From: Lyophyllum atratum
Taxonomy: Eukaryota > Basidiomycota > Agaricomycetes > Agaricales > Lyophyllaceae
Direction of reading: 5' to 3'
DNA length: 64,000 bases
Assembly: GCA_014905825.1 (NCBI GenBank)
Contig: JACGCN010000044.1
Location: forward strand, 310,001 to 374,000
Below are positions 11,352 to 23,225 of the stretch, piece by piece. The notes under the pieces were generated by a model. It did not search any database. It was not told where the DNA came from and saw nothing but the letters and a program-made list of their open reading frames with translations. Made by a program: the position numbers and the translations under genes. Position 1 is the stretch's first letter. Every line of letters starts with the position of its first letter.

Positions 11352-14082
11352 TTAAGCAGGAGGGCGAAAGCTGCCATTGACAACTTGTCCTGACTCTACC
11401 CATACCGAGCTCTTCGCCCTCCAGACCTTTGCCATATTGCCAATAAGAGTGGACGACGCCGGACCTTCGACAAACTTTCGACTAGTTAAGATAACCATGC
11501 CCTTCTTGCAACGGGTCAACATAACGTTCGTACGCCGAGCATCCTTCATGAACCCGGTTTTTTCTGAACGAACGAGGGAAAGAATAATATAGTCCGCCTC
11601 GTTGCCTGAATGAAATGAGTCGTGAACGAAGAGTGATGCTGAGGAGAGAAGAATCGTACCCTGAAAAGAGTCCACGTTGAAGCACTTGTCCTCCCACGGG
11701 AGCTTCGCCGTTTTTAGCGCATTCTCGAGCCTAGAGCGCTGCGCATCATAGGGTGTGATGATGCGGTAAGCTTTCCCCGATGCCTGGAATTTCCTTGCCA
11801 GATGGATGGCAATCGCCACCTCACGGGAATTCTAAGGGAGTTGGCGTTAGCAAGGCTTCTGGAGGCAGGCTTGGTGACTAGAATTACCACCCAGCTGTGA
11901 CCACTCTTCTCCTCCTGACCATTCGCGACGTCGACGAACGTGCAGCTTGGCACGGCAGTTACAGAATGGACACTTTTCAAGCGGCCGCCGTACACGTTCC
12001 TTGAGATGAAATCCCCGATTGGCATAGGCATCCGATCTGCAGGGAGAGCAGATGCTATTAGAAACGGCTCCGTTTACGATGGCACAACTTACACTGCGTA
12101 TCTAGAAATATTGCACCCTCCCGCAGATGTGGCATCTCGAAGATACTACAGAGTTCCGGAATATCATTGTGACCATACGGGGCGACTGTTGATGTACCTT
12201 AAGATGTAGAAATGGGACACGAAGGTGCAATGCTCACGCTGTTTGTCATCACCGATGAAAACCAGTTTACGAAGAGTCGGTTGAAAACGCTGCAAGGGAG
12301 GAAGGTAATCGCCGACTTCGATCTGACTTGCTTCGTCGAAGATTATCATTTGCGGGGGAACAACCGTCATGAAAGGTGTTAACTTGTGGTGAGAGAGCAT
12401 ACTTAAGGTGCAGAGTATGACTCGAGAATCAAGTAAAAGCCTTTCAGTCGCTAGAACATCCTCGGGGAAATCATCCGATCGGATAAGCTTTTTCTCAATC
12501 TGTTGGTACAGATGTTCGTGCCTATAGGGCGAATCAATAAAGGTTCTGATATCAGAAGTCGCTACCACGGAAAGACGAACCAATCGAAATGAAACTCTTT
12601 GGACACAAGAAGCCTGAATTTTAGAACGCCGACGTCGACCAGTTTCTCAGCGATGTTCTTGACCGCGACATTCGATTGGGCCACAAGCCATATAGTACGA
12701 GCGCGATCTGTGGACTGCAGGATACTAGTGACCGCAGCCGCAATGACAGTGGTCTTTCCTGTACCCGGAGGACCGTGGATCATGGTGATACGATCAGGTT
12801 CATTGTTCGAGAGTATGGCCTTGACTGCCTTTGTCTGAGAAGTGTTCAACTTCCGGGGAGGCGGGAAGGTTATAGCTATGGGGATCGTCGATGAGGGTGT
12901 GTCTTTCCAAGAGACCTTAATTGCCGGCAGCCAGATACGCTGAACAAATGGATGCTTCATGATGCTGTTCGTTCGTTGTAGAGCCTGCAGCACGATTTCC
13001 CCACGTATCGCCTCAGACCTCGTGAGAGGCTCCCTCCCAACTGTAGTAATCGAATGCAGGGTGCCGCTGAAATGCCCTTGCACAGAAAGGGACGCAGCTC
13101 GTCCAGTGACGCTAGTGACCTTAGCTGAAATCCTTTTTGCGCCTTGTTGTCCAACCGTCTGGATCTCTACAGTCTGGCAAGATGACATGAGGATGTCCTT
13201 TATCATTATGAATATCGGTCTCCACTCACTTGTTTCGCACCGAGACTCATAACTCTTGTCTTGAAGCGAATGGAAGTAAGTTCTAGCTTCCCTTGCTTGT
13301 GGCTGTAATTCTTATCGACTTCGTTCCTTTGCCTAGTCGGCTTTTGGGCAATAAGGCGATCACTATCTCGAACTGTCTTCGCGAGGACTACGAGATGCTG
13401 AATAACGGTTTCAGCAACAAGACAAAACAAGTAGAGGCAACCTAACCGTCTCGTCGAGGATGTGGGTATTGACTTTTACCGACTTGGCAAGCTGTTTTGA
13501 CGTAATCTCGACAGAGGCAGCTTGACAGGCAGCCCAAGCTTGCGCTCCGGTATCAGATATATTGCCTGTGTCTTTCTCTTCCTGCTCGAATAGCTTTATA
13601 ACCTTGGGTTTGTTCAACTTCACCTCGCCGCCCAAAAGAAACATAAGAGCGCTCAAAGACTGCCGGTCGCCTTTCGCAACTGACAAGAGGTCGAGGCCAT
13701 TGGCGATGTAAAGACGTAGGTCCGTGTAGAGAGCCGTAGCTAGCTTGTCCATTTTGAAGGCATGCTTTCTGATCGATTGATCTAAGAGCAGCTCCTGCAG
13801 GAAAGTGCGCCCAGTAGAGTCCTTTCGATTTCGGGACCTATGGCTTGCCTTCGAAGTCGATAGCCGTATCAAGAGGACGTGGGTCTGTGAAGACAGCGCC
13901 AGGCCTGTCAGAGCACACTTAACGCCATAGGCAGGTGCCATCCCGATAATACCATCGCTGACTGTGTTCAAGAAAGAATCTAATGTCGCCTTCGTCAAGG
14001 CATTTTCATGCCAAACCTCGACCTGGAACGGATGATGAGGAGTCTTGAAAATATCTGGTTGGGCCTGGAATGATTTTTCCAT
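11352..14082 (-). CDS. SF1 (UPF1/SMUBP2-like) helicase with degenerate exonuclease-like N-terminus, copy 2
   Basis: Paralogue of the neighbouring helicase, in tandem on the same strand. The start at 14082 (MEKSFQAQPDIFK) precedes a 200-residue N-terminal region with HAFKMDKLATALYTDLRLYIANGLDLL, aligning with the equivalent segment of copy 1. After a beta-barrel-like region come LNTSQTKAV, Walker A GPPGTGKTT, LVAQSNVAVKNIAEKL, Walker B DEASQIEVGDYLPP, IGDDKQLAPYGHND, the family's QYRMPMPIGDFI, VDSFQGNEADYIILSLVRS and RRTNVMLTRCKKGM. Introns fall at the same place in both copies after the (F)DW of KEFHFDW/KDFIFEW and after GDDKQ, so the duplication postdates those introns. This copy keeps the QYRMP motif that copy 1 shows as DRMP. 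All ATPase motifs look intact. Confidence 0.82.
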
Positions 14083-14362
14083 GGCGGAAGTGGCTGGGAG
14101 AGAGAAAAATGGGAGGGAGGTCGAGAGAGGAGCGAAAGACTATGCTGCTGCGTGCAGTAGGTGAGGTGTTGCGGATCACCTCGAGAATGTGAATAAAATG
14201 TGACTCATAGACCTAGCTACAGTGGAAATGAATTGAGAAGCCATGGACGTTGCCGAGAAAAAGCGCCACCATAGACGCGCAGACAGTCGCAGCTGTGGAC
14301 AGGTTGTGTAAGTAGTGGCGACCATGTTGTTTGCACGAAGATAAGCGGAGGCAAATTCACGC

Positions 14363-14395
14363 GATTCGCATTTCCCCTTTCGCGAATCTCACGTG
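14363..14395. promoter_or_regulatory. Inverted repeat plus CACGTG box upstream of PAM18
   Basis: GATTCGC (14363-14369) and its reverse complement GCGAATC (14382-14388) are separated by 12 bases, and CACGTG follows at 14390-14395, 50 bp before the PAM18 start codon. The compact arrangement suggests a factor-binding element; no direct proof. Confidence 0.35.
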
Positions 14396-14445
14396 ACAAG
14401 CAACTTTTCATTCTCTTCCGTCACTTAACTTGGACCGAGAGGAAG

Positions 14446-14823
14446 ATGGCCACACCAGTCATTCTCGGCGTCAGCGCTATTGCAGCCGCAGTCCTAGGCC
14501 GTTCCGTTATTAAACGAGGTCTATTCGCAGGGAAAGGCGCGGCAGAACAGTGGGCAAAAGGAGGGTTCAAGGCAAAGATGGATCGGAAGGAAGCCATCTC
14601 AATTCTCGGCTTGAAGTATGTCGCTTTCACAATTCTGACCAGTCTTCTTTGTTTAACTCATGGAATTATTAGGGACGGCCCACAGTTGCGCACCAGACTA
14701 AAGGACGCCCACCGGCATATCATGCTTGCAAACCATCCTGACAGAGGCGGTTCGCCATATCTTGCGAGTAAAATCAACGAGGCGAAAGATTTACTAGACA
14801 AAACGGACGGAAAGGGCCGGTGA
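14446..14823 (+). CDS. PAM18: Mitochondrial import motor J-protein TIM14/PAM18
   Basis: Inner-membrane J-protein that stimulates mtHsp70 at the TIM23 import channel. The protein is short, with an N-terminal membrane helix ([18 protein letters not shown], about residues 5-22), a linker ([18 protein letters not shown]) and a C-terminal J domain with the HPD motif in [24 protein letters not shown]. One intron (from about 14617 to 14672) splits Lys and is closed by AG before GACGGCCCA, giving [17 protein letters not shown]. The stop is at 14821-14823. Length and order of parts match the family exactly. The promoter region to helicase copy 2 is 363 bp and holds a CACGTG box and a 7-bp inverted repeat (14363-14395). 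Confidence 0.92.
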   Translation: MATPVILGVSAIAAAVLGRSVIKRGLFAGKGAAEQWAKGGFKAKMDRKEAISILGLKYVAFTILTSLLCLTHGIIRDGPQLRTRLKDAHRHIMLANHPDRGGSPYLASKINEAKDLLDKTDGKGR

Positions 14824-15225
14824 ACCTTGCATATTGGTAAGTTCGACTCTAGCCGTCTTCGCAGAAAGGAAATTGACAGAGTTTTATTCTCTCATACCAG
14901 TTTCTTGTCACTGTATCATTACCATTTATCGTCCTATAATCAGCATTGAGCACTATTACCCTCCTCTCATCCTACGAATCCTATTCATGCGTTATAATCT
15001 TCTCCTGCCTGTGCGTGGGGAATTGAGTGTCATTATCGTTGACGTTCACGACGCCATTGTAATGCTCTCAAATAGCGTCAGTGTCGAGGTTCTTCTGTTT
15101 TTCTTTGCATTATCTAGCTCCCCAGATGTGCTCGGAGCATCTTAACACTCATCTTAACACTGGGCTTCTCCTGCTGACGAGGTATATGAGAGCTAAGATG
15201 ACTAAGCGAGAAAGTTGCCTTTTGA

Positions 15226-16134
15226 ATGGCAGACTCATTGCGACCCTCAAAGCTTGGTACAAAAGAACAGTACGTTTGCTTTTTACAGTTTCCTCTGCTC
15301 ATATACAATCCCCCCTGTTGTCAGTTGGGATAATGTCTACGAGGAGGAGCTAAACAACTTCGAGGAGATTGGCGATGAGGGAGAGATCTGGTAAGACCCG
15401 AAACGTATCTATTTCTTCCATCTCATCCGATCTAGGTTTGGTGAAGAAAGCGTCGAAAGGATGGTCGATTGGGCAGTTGAGAACGTCGCTCCCCACTTGC
15501 ATCCGTCAACAGTCGAGATCGGTAGCGGGAATGGAACGTTACTGTTTGCCTTGGCCGAAGCCGGTTATCCCACGACTCACCTCTCTGGGATCGACTACAG
15601 TCCTGGCGCCGTGAAACTCGCCGAATCCATAGCTGCGACGCGCAGTCAGGATGTTACATTCAACACCTCTGATTTCTTGCAGGATGATCCACCACTGCTA
15701 CCGCACATGCAAGACAGTTCGGAAGGTGTATGGGATCTAATCTTGGACAAAGGGACCTTCGACGCTATTGCCCTGGGGGCTAAGGATCAGGATGGAAAAT
15801 CACCTGCAGCGAGATATCCTGGACGTGTTGGTAAGACGCTCAAGCCGGGAGGATACTTTCTTATCACTTGTGCGTTTTAATTTACTGGAACTTGTACAAT
15901 CATTTACATATCGTTGATTCCTTTCAGCATGCAATTTCACCGAAGAGGAGATACAAGCGCAATTTGCGACCAGCGACACGCGTCTAGTGTACCAGTAAGT
16001 GCGATGTGATTTCGAGATTGATCCTTCCTCTCAACCACGATAGCTCCCGAATAGAACATCCCACCTTCGAATTTGGGGGCAAAAAAGGGAGCGTAGTATC
16101 TAGCGTTGCTTTCCAAAAATCTACGGAAATATGA
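15226..16134 (+). CDS. EFM4: EFM4/METTL10-type eEF1A lysine methyltransferase
   Basis: Class I SAM-dependent methyltransferase expected to methylate a lysine of elongation factor eEF1A in the cytoplasm. The first exon is short (MADSLRPSKLGTKEH); splicing to WDNVYEEELNNFEEIGDEGE reproduces the family N-terminus and decides the start at 15226. A one-base splice completes W of IWFGEES. The SAM-binding motif I is VEIGSGNGTLLFALAEAGY, followed by LSGIDYSPGAVKLA and the post-II motif DLILDKGTFDAIAL, all characteristic of EFM4. Later exons give LITSCNFTEEEI and end in the family's FEFGGKKGSVVSSVAFQK. The stop at 16132-16134 is only 13 bp from the stop of the converging NOM1 gene. Confidence 0.9.
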
Positions 16135-16147
16135 CAGTGGTATCGGT

Positions 16148-19100
16148 TCACAGAGTTGGCACTATGTCGACACCAGTCTGTAGCGTGTCCTTCGCTAACC
16201 CGCTTGCCCACTTGACGAGTTTTCCCATCGCGTCTTCCTCTTTTGAAGCGTTGCGAAATGCTTCTGAGATGAAATATACCAGACCCATGGCGAGTGTCTC
16301 TATCCGTGTTGCCTTAATGAAGATCCCTTCGATAGCACCAGGATTCCGTGAAATAGGCACGTCCTTGGGGTTCGAAGCGATCATGGGGGTCGCCCTTTGG
16401 CTGCAGATGAAGATCTGAACCAGCAACTCATGGAGGAACTCTTTCGTTTGAGGTTTCAAGGAAGTAAAGTCGACCGGCTAGCGAACAAGTCAGTCAGTAA
16501 GACGGATGTGAGGCCGAATGTGAGTCACCTTTAGAATAGCAAGCGTAACACAATCCTTCGCGATCCACCATCCATACGCCTTGGCAACATTGCGCATTCG
16601 GGTAGTGGATATACTTTTGATATCAAACCCATCTTCATCGTCCTTCAGGTTCTTGATGACCTCTGCACCACCGACTGATGTCTCTCCGAGATCACGGAAG
16701 AAATCCCACAGACAGAACTGGAGTGTAATCTTGTAGGAATGTGATGTGCGGCATAGGTGCTGGCAAACAAGCGTGTAATATGGGTTGTAGGATTTTTCCT
16801 GCTAAGGAGTAAGCACCCCATTGAGGATAAACGGACAAAGAAACCTTACATTGCCGCAACAATGCAACAGGACCCGTACGATCTCTCGTTGCTGCACCTC
16901 GGTCAGGTTCAACTGCGATAATCTTTCACAAGCATCGACATAGTCCTAGAATCGAGTTACTAAAGTAAGGAACATGAAGTTGGTAAAATGACGTACGTCG
17001 CTGCTCATTAGCACGACAAATATACTCCGTCGAATATCAGTGTTCATTCCTTGCCTGCGGGCGAGCTTTCCAAGATCGCCGGCAGGGTCCGCATTTTCGG
17101 CTACCTTGATAGCCTTGACCTCCGCCTGCCGGTCCACTAGAGGATCGCCACCCCACGCAGCACCGACGAGCCACCATTTGCCTTTGGTCCCGGCGGAGTG
17201 AAGATCTGCAAGGGAGACTCGTAAAGGTTCGTGTGCGAGGACTATGCGACCCGTCAGACAAAGACCTTGCGAAACAGGACTGGAAACTCACCATGTCGCT
17301 TTTTCGTGAGGCCTGTGAGAAACTTTTTCATTCGCTCCACGGACTCTGCTCCTTGATTCTGAGTGACATTCCTTTTCAACTTGTTGTTTTTCAGGTTGCT
17401 GAGGGTTTCAATCATGAACCTTGTCCTCGAGCTAATGGACAAAGGGGGTCAGATCCAATGTGCTACATCATGGCTCATGGCGGGATATACCTGAGAGCAT
17501 CGCCCTTACCCGACACCTTGTTCTGAACGATTTGTATGATATCTTTCAGTGCAGAAGGATCGTCCTGTCGAAGTTGCTGTCCAGAGTCTGCAGAGCATAG
17601 GTCAACTCTAGCAAGTCGGGAAAGTAAATTGTGGTGCATACTTCGCAGAATTTTAAGCAACAGTTCCACAGAGAATTCGCTGAGCCCGGAATCCAAAAGA
17701 CCGCGTATGATATCGAAGACCAGAAGGGACGATATGACCTGGAAATTGTACAACTCAGAGAGTAAAACAATCAGATTCGAGCACTCTTTGCCGCCAGCGT
17801 CTAGGTCCAGTCCTTGAGAGTCGGATCTCGTCTCTGGGTCTTGGGATGCCGTTTGCGATGTGGAAAAATGCCGTTCATACGACGAAACTACATTTTGGAC
17901 GAAGTAGGCAGCTACACACGGTGATGAGATGCGGTACTGTCATCCTAACGACCCACTTACCAAGCTCGACGCCAACGATTTTGTGCAAACTTGAGACAAA
18001 GGCAGCATAGAGAACAACGTAGGAATCCAGTAGAGATGAATGCGACGCGATACCGTCGATGATCAAGGTTGTGAGGCTGGTAGTGACGTCTGTCGAGCTC
18101 CACATGAGCATTTCAGCAATATGTGGACGAAGGTGAGCATTACCATTGCGTCGATTTTCCCTATAGATACCCTCAATACTGTCAACAATGCCGCCCATAT
18201 TCTGTTCGCTCATCCTGATGGGAGATGAGTAAACATTCCGAGAGAGGGAGGAGTTGTTTACCGATTAAGGAGACCTTTAAGTTGTCTGGAAAGCTTGATC
18301 ATTGCCTCAGAGTTCTTTTCATCGGCGCCCTCTTTACCTCTCAAGTGCGGGGGGATATACCGAGTTGCTAAAACCATGGTAAAAGTGAGTAAGGGTTGAC
18401 CAGACAATGTATTGAAACATACTGCCTTCTCGTGCCGAGGGTATGAGTTGTTCTGAAGTTGCGTCGCCTTCCGACTCTTCTCCAATGCCTTGCCATCCGT
18501 CGTTTTCCTCGTCTGTTGCTCCTGACTCTAAGTCCGTGCCTTCAGATTCTAGCTCTTCGTCGCTGCTCATTTCATCGTCCTCCACCCCCTCGTCTTCCAT
18601 CTGATCATCCATCCTCTCATCATCCATCCCGACCTCTCCTTCCTCGTCCTGCGAAAGGGTCAGAAGGGAAACGAGAAATTTAGGTTGAATCTGCGCACCC
18701 GGTAAATAAGAGTATCGGCGAAGTCCAAGAGATCTGTTTATTTTCAAAATTAAACAATCGGGTATAGTTGCCACCTTGAACTCACTCACCGTCCAAACCA
18801 TCGTCCTCGATGGGCTTTTTCTTTTTTCCACCTTTTGCGTAGCCGAGCTGCGCCTCCAGGTACGAGATGTAGGCGTCTTCCTCGTCGCCCTTCCTATCTG
18901 GAATACGAGGGGCAGCAAGTTTCTCAAGAGGTGTCCGCGTCTTCTTCTTCTTCTCCATCGGTGCCAGCGTCAGCTTGGTCGATGCTTCAGCTTTGTTAGA
19001 CTTGATGGGTACAGTGGAATGCGATTTAGTGACAGCTTCGGCAGTTGGTGCTACGACATCGTGCTTGGCCCTTTTTCGTTCTGGGGATTCGGCATGGTCT

Positions 19101-19361
19101 TCTTCGGCAGGACGCTTGTTCCAGGTAGGGGCCGAAGAGAAATATTCTGCCTTGTGCTTCTTACGATTCAAACGTTCCTCCTTCCGAGCCTCCTTGCGAG
19201 ATACCTTCGGTCTGGAGTGTATCCTGTGATGATCATTGCCTAATAGATCAGGTCAACTTGAGACTACACGGTACAACAACTCATTTACCAGTGGAACCAT
19301 CTATCTCCTCCCTTAGTGTTTGTGGGAGACGCGTCGTAGACGTCTTCTTCCTGACAGGCAT
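16148..19361 (-). CDS. SGD1: Nucleolar MIF4G-MA3 protein NOM1/Sgd1
   Basis: Nucleolar protein needed for 18S rRNA processing and 40S biogenesis. The start at 19361 opens MPVRKKTSTTRLPQTLREEI; a splice using AG before GCAATGATC leads into RPKVSRKEARKEERLNRKK, the family's N-terminal signature. A basic/acidic disordered region (EDDGLDGE, acidic DEE tracts at 18.5-18.7 kb) precedes the MIF4G domain, which begins near YIPPHLRG and continues through KLSRQLKGLLNR and NRRNDVTTSLTTLIIDGI. The C-terminal MA3 domain includes RTSHSYKITLQFCLWDFFRDLG and the last exon LKPQTKEFLHELLVQIF. About ten introns. It converges on EFM4 with 13 bp between stops. Exon borders in the middle were not all resolved. Confidence 0.85.
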
Positions 19362-19673
19362 TGGACTGCAAGCTTATGTAGAACCAGAAAATTCGATTTC
19401 GCCATTTGTCATGTTTGCGTCTGAATCCTCAAAGCACCACACACAGCCAAATCATAAACCTTCTAAAAGCGGACACCTCGACGCGTCGCGCATCTCGGTA
19501 GTATCGGCCTACGCCTCTTAAGGAACTTACGAATGGTGACATCCCACGAACGTCAATGCGAGGGGACAGTGTAACTGTTCACTGTACTAATCGCACATTC
19601 GGTAGACATCACCCTTGCCCAAGCTTCAGCGTGCAATAAGAACATGAGTCATATTGATACACGCATGTTATAA

Positions 19674-19766
19674 GCATTGGTGGTGTAGCGGTAACATTGG
19701 GTCTTCCCATAGTCCAGTAACAACGGCGAAGTGGCCTAGCTCCGGGTTCGACTCCCGGCCAATGCA
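19674..19766 (+). tRNA. tRNA-Gly (anticodon CCC) with a 22-nt intron
   Basis: The acceptor stem GCATTGG pairs with CCAATGC followed by discriminator A. The D arm is GTGT..ACAT with GCGGTA in the loop, and the T arm is CCGGG-TTCGACT-CCCGG. The anticodon stem GGGTC pairs with GGCCT around loop T-T-C-C-C-A-(intron)-T, placing anticodon CCC at 19706-19708. The intron is 19710-19731, directly after position 37, the standard place for nuclear tRNA introns. Runs of T (TTTTGTTTT) just after 19766 suit Pol III termination. The CCC reading is preferred because it gives U33, A37, full stems and a 4-nt variable loop; a TCC reading breaks these. Confidence 0.88.
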
Positions 19767-20104
19767 CTTTTGTTTTGGATGGTGAAATTAATTACATAAA
19801 TAACCTGAATACTGTCCCACGTTCCACTCATGCTCGCTATGTATTAGATGCACTTTCTCCTTTACGTTTGCGATTTAGAACATGAATGCAAATGGCTTTT
19901 ATCTGTAAGTACTAGGAGAAGCCCAGAAGAGCAGGATGGAATCCAACCGAAGGGAAGGTTTTGTGGGCCAGGGTTGGCCAAATACCAGGAAGCTGTCCGT
20001 TGGCTATCCGCGATCTACGTACACGAAGAGTAAATAGGCTTGAAGCCCTAGCCGTCAGTACCTAATGAAAGAATATGTACACTTGCGAACTGCGCACAAA
20101 TGAC

Positions 20105-20584
20105 TCAGGTCGAGTGTGAATTGATTGAGCGGGAGTGCTCCTGGGTTTGTGAGCCGCACAAATGCGCGACGTCGCAACCGGTTGTGTGCTTCCACTTTGT
20201 ACCCAAAAATTGAAGAGCTATATATGGGGTATACAAAGGTGCGTAGAAAGTCCTTAGAAAAGGATTGACTAAAGAATTGATGATGCGACCAACTGCGAGA
20301 AAGAGTGCCACCAGACTGTACATCAATGCTATGGACGGCAAAGGGTATTCATGTCCATAATGAATCCCGCGCCTGCAGTAAATATGCCGATGGGCGATGG
20401 AGAGCAATAGCAAGCCAACCTTCGGAGTTCCGAAGCATAAATAGGTCATGAAAAGTATGTAAACAAGGCAGTTTCCAAGCGCTAGTAGAAATGGCATGGT
20501 AAGATAAAGGTCATGATTCCAAATGTCCAGCAAAATGTCCGAGAATACCGAGTACACGGAATGTCTCTTCTTGCTACAAGTCAA
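20105..20584 (-). CDS. Possible small membrane protein, unrecognised
   Basis: An open frame of 159 codons lies directly downstream of the GH17 gene on the same strand. It has two hydrophobic stretches, one around LALGNCLVYILFMTYLC and one around SIALMYSLVALFLAVG, that could be membrane helices, and a Cys/Lys-rich start (MTCSKKRHSVYS). I do not recognise the family. The start may instead be an exon border, because TTGTAG stands just before CAAGAAG. It could equally be chance coding in an AT-richer intergenic stretch; codon use gives no clear support. Confidence 0.25.
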   Translation of the reverse strand: MTCSKKRHSVYSVFSDILLDIWNHDLYLTMPFLLALGNCLVYILFMTYLCFGTPKVGLLLLSIAHRHIYCRRGIHYGHEYPLPSIALMYSLVALFLAVGRIINSLVNPFLRTFYAPLYTPYIALQFLGTKWKHTTGCDVAHLCGSQTQEHSRSINSHST

Positions 20585-20617
20585 TAATTAGTGACAAGGG
20601 AAGAGCGCCTCCATCTC

Positions 20618-22817
20618 CTAGGGGGACTGGCAGTTGGGAATATTGACATTCTTGAGAGTTCGGCTATCGAAGAGGGTGATTAGACGATTGTTAACCGTCT
20701 ATGTGTGACTGCTCTTACTTGCTTGTGAACAAACCCCACCATCCCTCGAAAAGCATCAATAAAGAGAATCGATAAAGTGGAAGAATACTTACTTCAACAC
20801 CACCAAATTGGGCATCCTATGAGGCAATCAACATTACTCGTTCCAAGGGAGGGATCAAGTAAAACATACCTTCCATGGCTCATCAAAATACTGAATATGA
20901 TTGTTGAGAACAAGGTGAAAAAGGGACTACAATGCATAGACATACCTCGAAGAAAAAGTATCCAGTGCCGTTATTGTTTGCTTGGCAAACGAAAGTATCC
21001 AGGAAAGTCTGCCATGAAGCATGAATATTTGTCAAGAACCCACACCACAGCTCTGTACCTGAAGGCCAGATTCCGACGCCGTTCCAGGGCCGTTGTGCGC
21101 ATTGCCCGCATCAGACGATTTCTAAGTTACCAGAATGAATATTTGAACGAAGCGGAAGTAGAATTTTATGCACGGTTGGCCAACCTGGACAGAAACCACT
21201 TGATTAGACGACAAATCAACCTCAATCCAGCCTTACACGCACCCGTTTCAGCAATATACATCTTAGGGTTATTTGACAATGCCGCAGCAGCATCAACGTC
21301 AGTGGTCTTGAAAAAGTCTGCCGTCCAGCCGGCGGCGTCTGATTCGGAAACGTTGGCAAACCATGGGTGAACGTTCGCCATCTGTCATACAGTCATCAGA
21401 TCCGTGTCAAGCCAGCGCCAGAACGAAAATACGGCCTTACTCCATAGTCCACAGCCTGCAGCACCTTCGTGTTAAAGTAGCTACCTGCGTCCGAGGTGCC
21501 AACCTGAAGGTTTACACCCAGGGAGGTGAGCATGCTCCGGGTATCCTGGATGTTTGCGATGAGAATGGCGGCACCGGCGTCGCCGACAGAGCTGTCCGGG
21601 ACTGTCCCGCCGTTGGCATTTAGGTAGCTATCGAGCCAATGAGTCAGGGATCCAGTGACCGAATAATGATACATACTTGAGCATAAATTCGTTGCCCACA
21701 GTGACACCACCAACGTTATCAGTGCCGTAGGTCTGGATGGCCGACTTGATCAGGTCACGCTGTCGTTCGTAGGCAGCCCCGTTGTCTGTGGCGATGACGT
21801 AGTTACCGAGCCAGACTTTCATGTTGACCTTCGTCTGCTTGATGGCTTCGAGCTAGGGTGACGATTATAGCCGCCTGACGCTGTCGTGACAAATAGATAT
21901 ACTCACAACGAGAGCAGATTGATTGCAGTCCGCGCCGTACAGCCTGATGCGCTGCAGCCCGGCAAGATCAGCCACAATTTTGGAGCGCAGACAGAAGATG
22001 CACGCACAGTGGTTAGTTGCGACATCAGCTAAATGTATGGTTAGTCCAGGACGCAATAAGAAACTCTAACCTTGACGAACCTGTATATCCTGAATGACAT
22101 CGGCTGTGTTGACTAGTTATATTATATGATGACATGCCAAGAGATGACACTCACGTAGTTGGCTGCCACAGGAAGGAAGCTGAGAACCCTCCGGGGTATA
22201 CGCCATACCATAAAATGATTGGTGAAGGTTGGTGTTCTTGACGAACGTGCTGGGATCATTGGGGTCCGTCTGGTTGACTACCTGCGGTGTATTAGTACCC
22301 GGCTTCGAGTTCCCCTTCTTGTTCTTATTTGCCAGAGCAATTCCAACGCCAACACCAATGGCTATTAGGGCAAGCAGCCCGATGACAGATGCAACGATCT
22401 ACGGAGTGTCAGTATGGCAACAAAGCGAGGAAGGTGGCACATACAATCCATTTCGACCGCTTATTGCTCGACTGCGTGCTCTCCATCCAGTCGGACGGCT
22501 TGTAGCTCTGGTTGGCATTATATTGGCCACCTGCGTTGGTCACGTCAGGTCTCGAGTGTGTAGCGGCTTGGGTATACATGAGGCCTCCTGGAGCAGCCCG
22601 TGAACCTGCAGCCGTCAAAGGTATGTCCTGCGTTGAGTCGAAGGGTGACTGGGCTGGATAGCCCGCATGTTGCGGCATGGACTTATCCGGGATGTCAGCA
22701 TCAGACAGGATTCCGTTATGAGCGGCAGGCAATGCTGCTGCGCACCTGTGCATGAGTGTCATCGTAGTAGTTTTGAATGTCTGTCGAGTGTTGTGGTTGG
22801 TCCCTGTAGTGGGCCAT
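20618..22817 (-). CDS. GH17 beta-1,3-glucanase/glucosidase, N-terminally membrane-anchored
   Basis: Glycoside hydrolase family 17 enzyme acting on cell-wall beta-1,3-glucan. I chose the start at 22817 (CACCATGG context; MAHYRDQPQHSTDIQNYYDD); a splice to SMPQHAGYPAQSPF follows. The cytosolic Pro/Gln-rich segment ends at SSNKRSKWI, then a single hydrophobic helix (IGLLALIAIGVGVGIALA) and a Lys/Asn linker make it a type II membrane protein with the catalytic domain outside. Catalytic landmarks are IRLYGADCNQ, the acid in VTVGNEFMLKY and the nucleophile in MYIAETGWPT, where an intron splits the Gly codon. The end runs TFLDTFVCQANNNGTGYFFFE, YFDEPWK, GGVEGWWGLF to the stop at 20618. About ten introns. 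All key residues are present. Confidence 0.88.
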
Positions 22818-23225
22818 GGTGGGGACTGGCTTCTGGCGATCCAGAGGTGGTCGTCGCGTGGATCAACAGATGGTTGAATCGTTGAAATAGGGATCTTCCT
22901 TGACCTTCCCCACGCCAACGATCTGTAGTGATTGGGCTATTTTTGTCTTGCCCATCAATGCCGTGCACCACACCTGACACCAAAAATAGTCATCGGCAAA
23001 AGGTTAAATTCAGCCTTTGAAAGGGACTTCAAATGGAAGTTTGTACATAAGTATTTAGAAACTGCTACCTCAGTTCAACAGCCCTGTAGTACATTAAATA
23101 AGAAGAGATATAAGTAGGTAAGTACTAAGATACGTAAATCAAGAAAGCAGGTCCGATAGTCGTCATGGGGTAAACATAATGTCCAGGGTATCATCCACCA
23201 TATACAAATCAGAAACAGCAGAGGT

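Noticed and set aside
14834..15145. 103-codon plus-strand frame between PAM18 and EFM4
   Set aside because: Runs through 3' flank and promoter sequence, lacks a motif and lies just before the supported EFM4 start.
15139..15162. Two adjacent 12-mers of ATCTTAACACT(C/G)
   Set aside because: Only two units in the EFM4 upstream region; too short to call a functional repeat.
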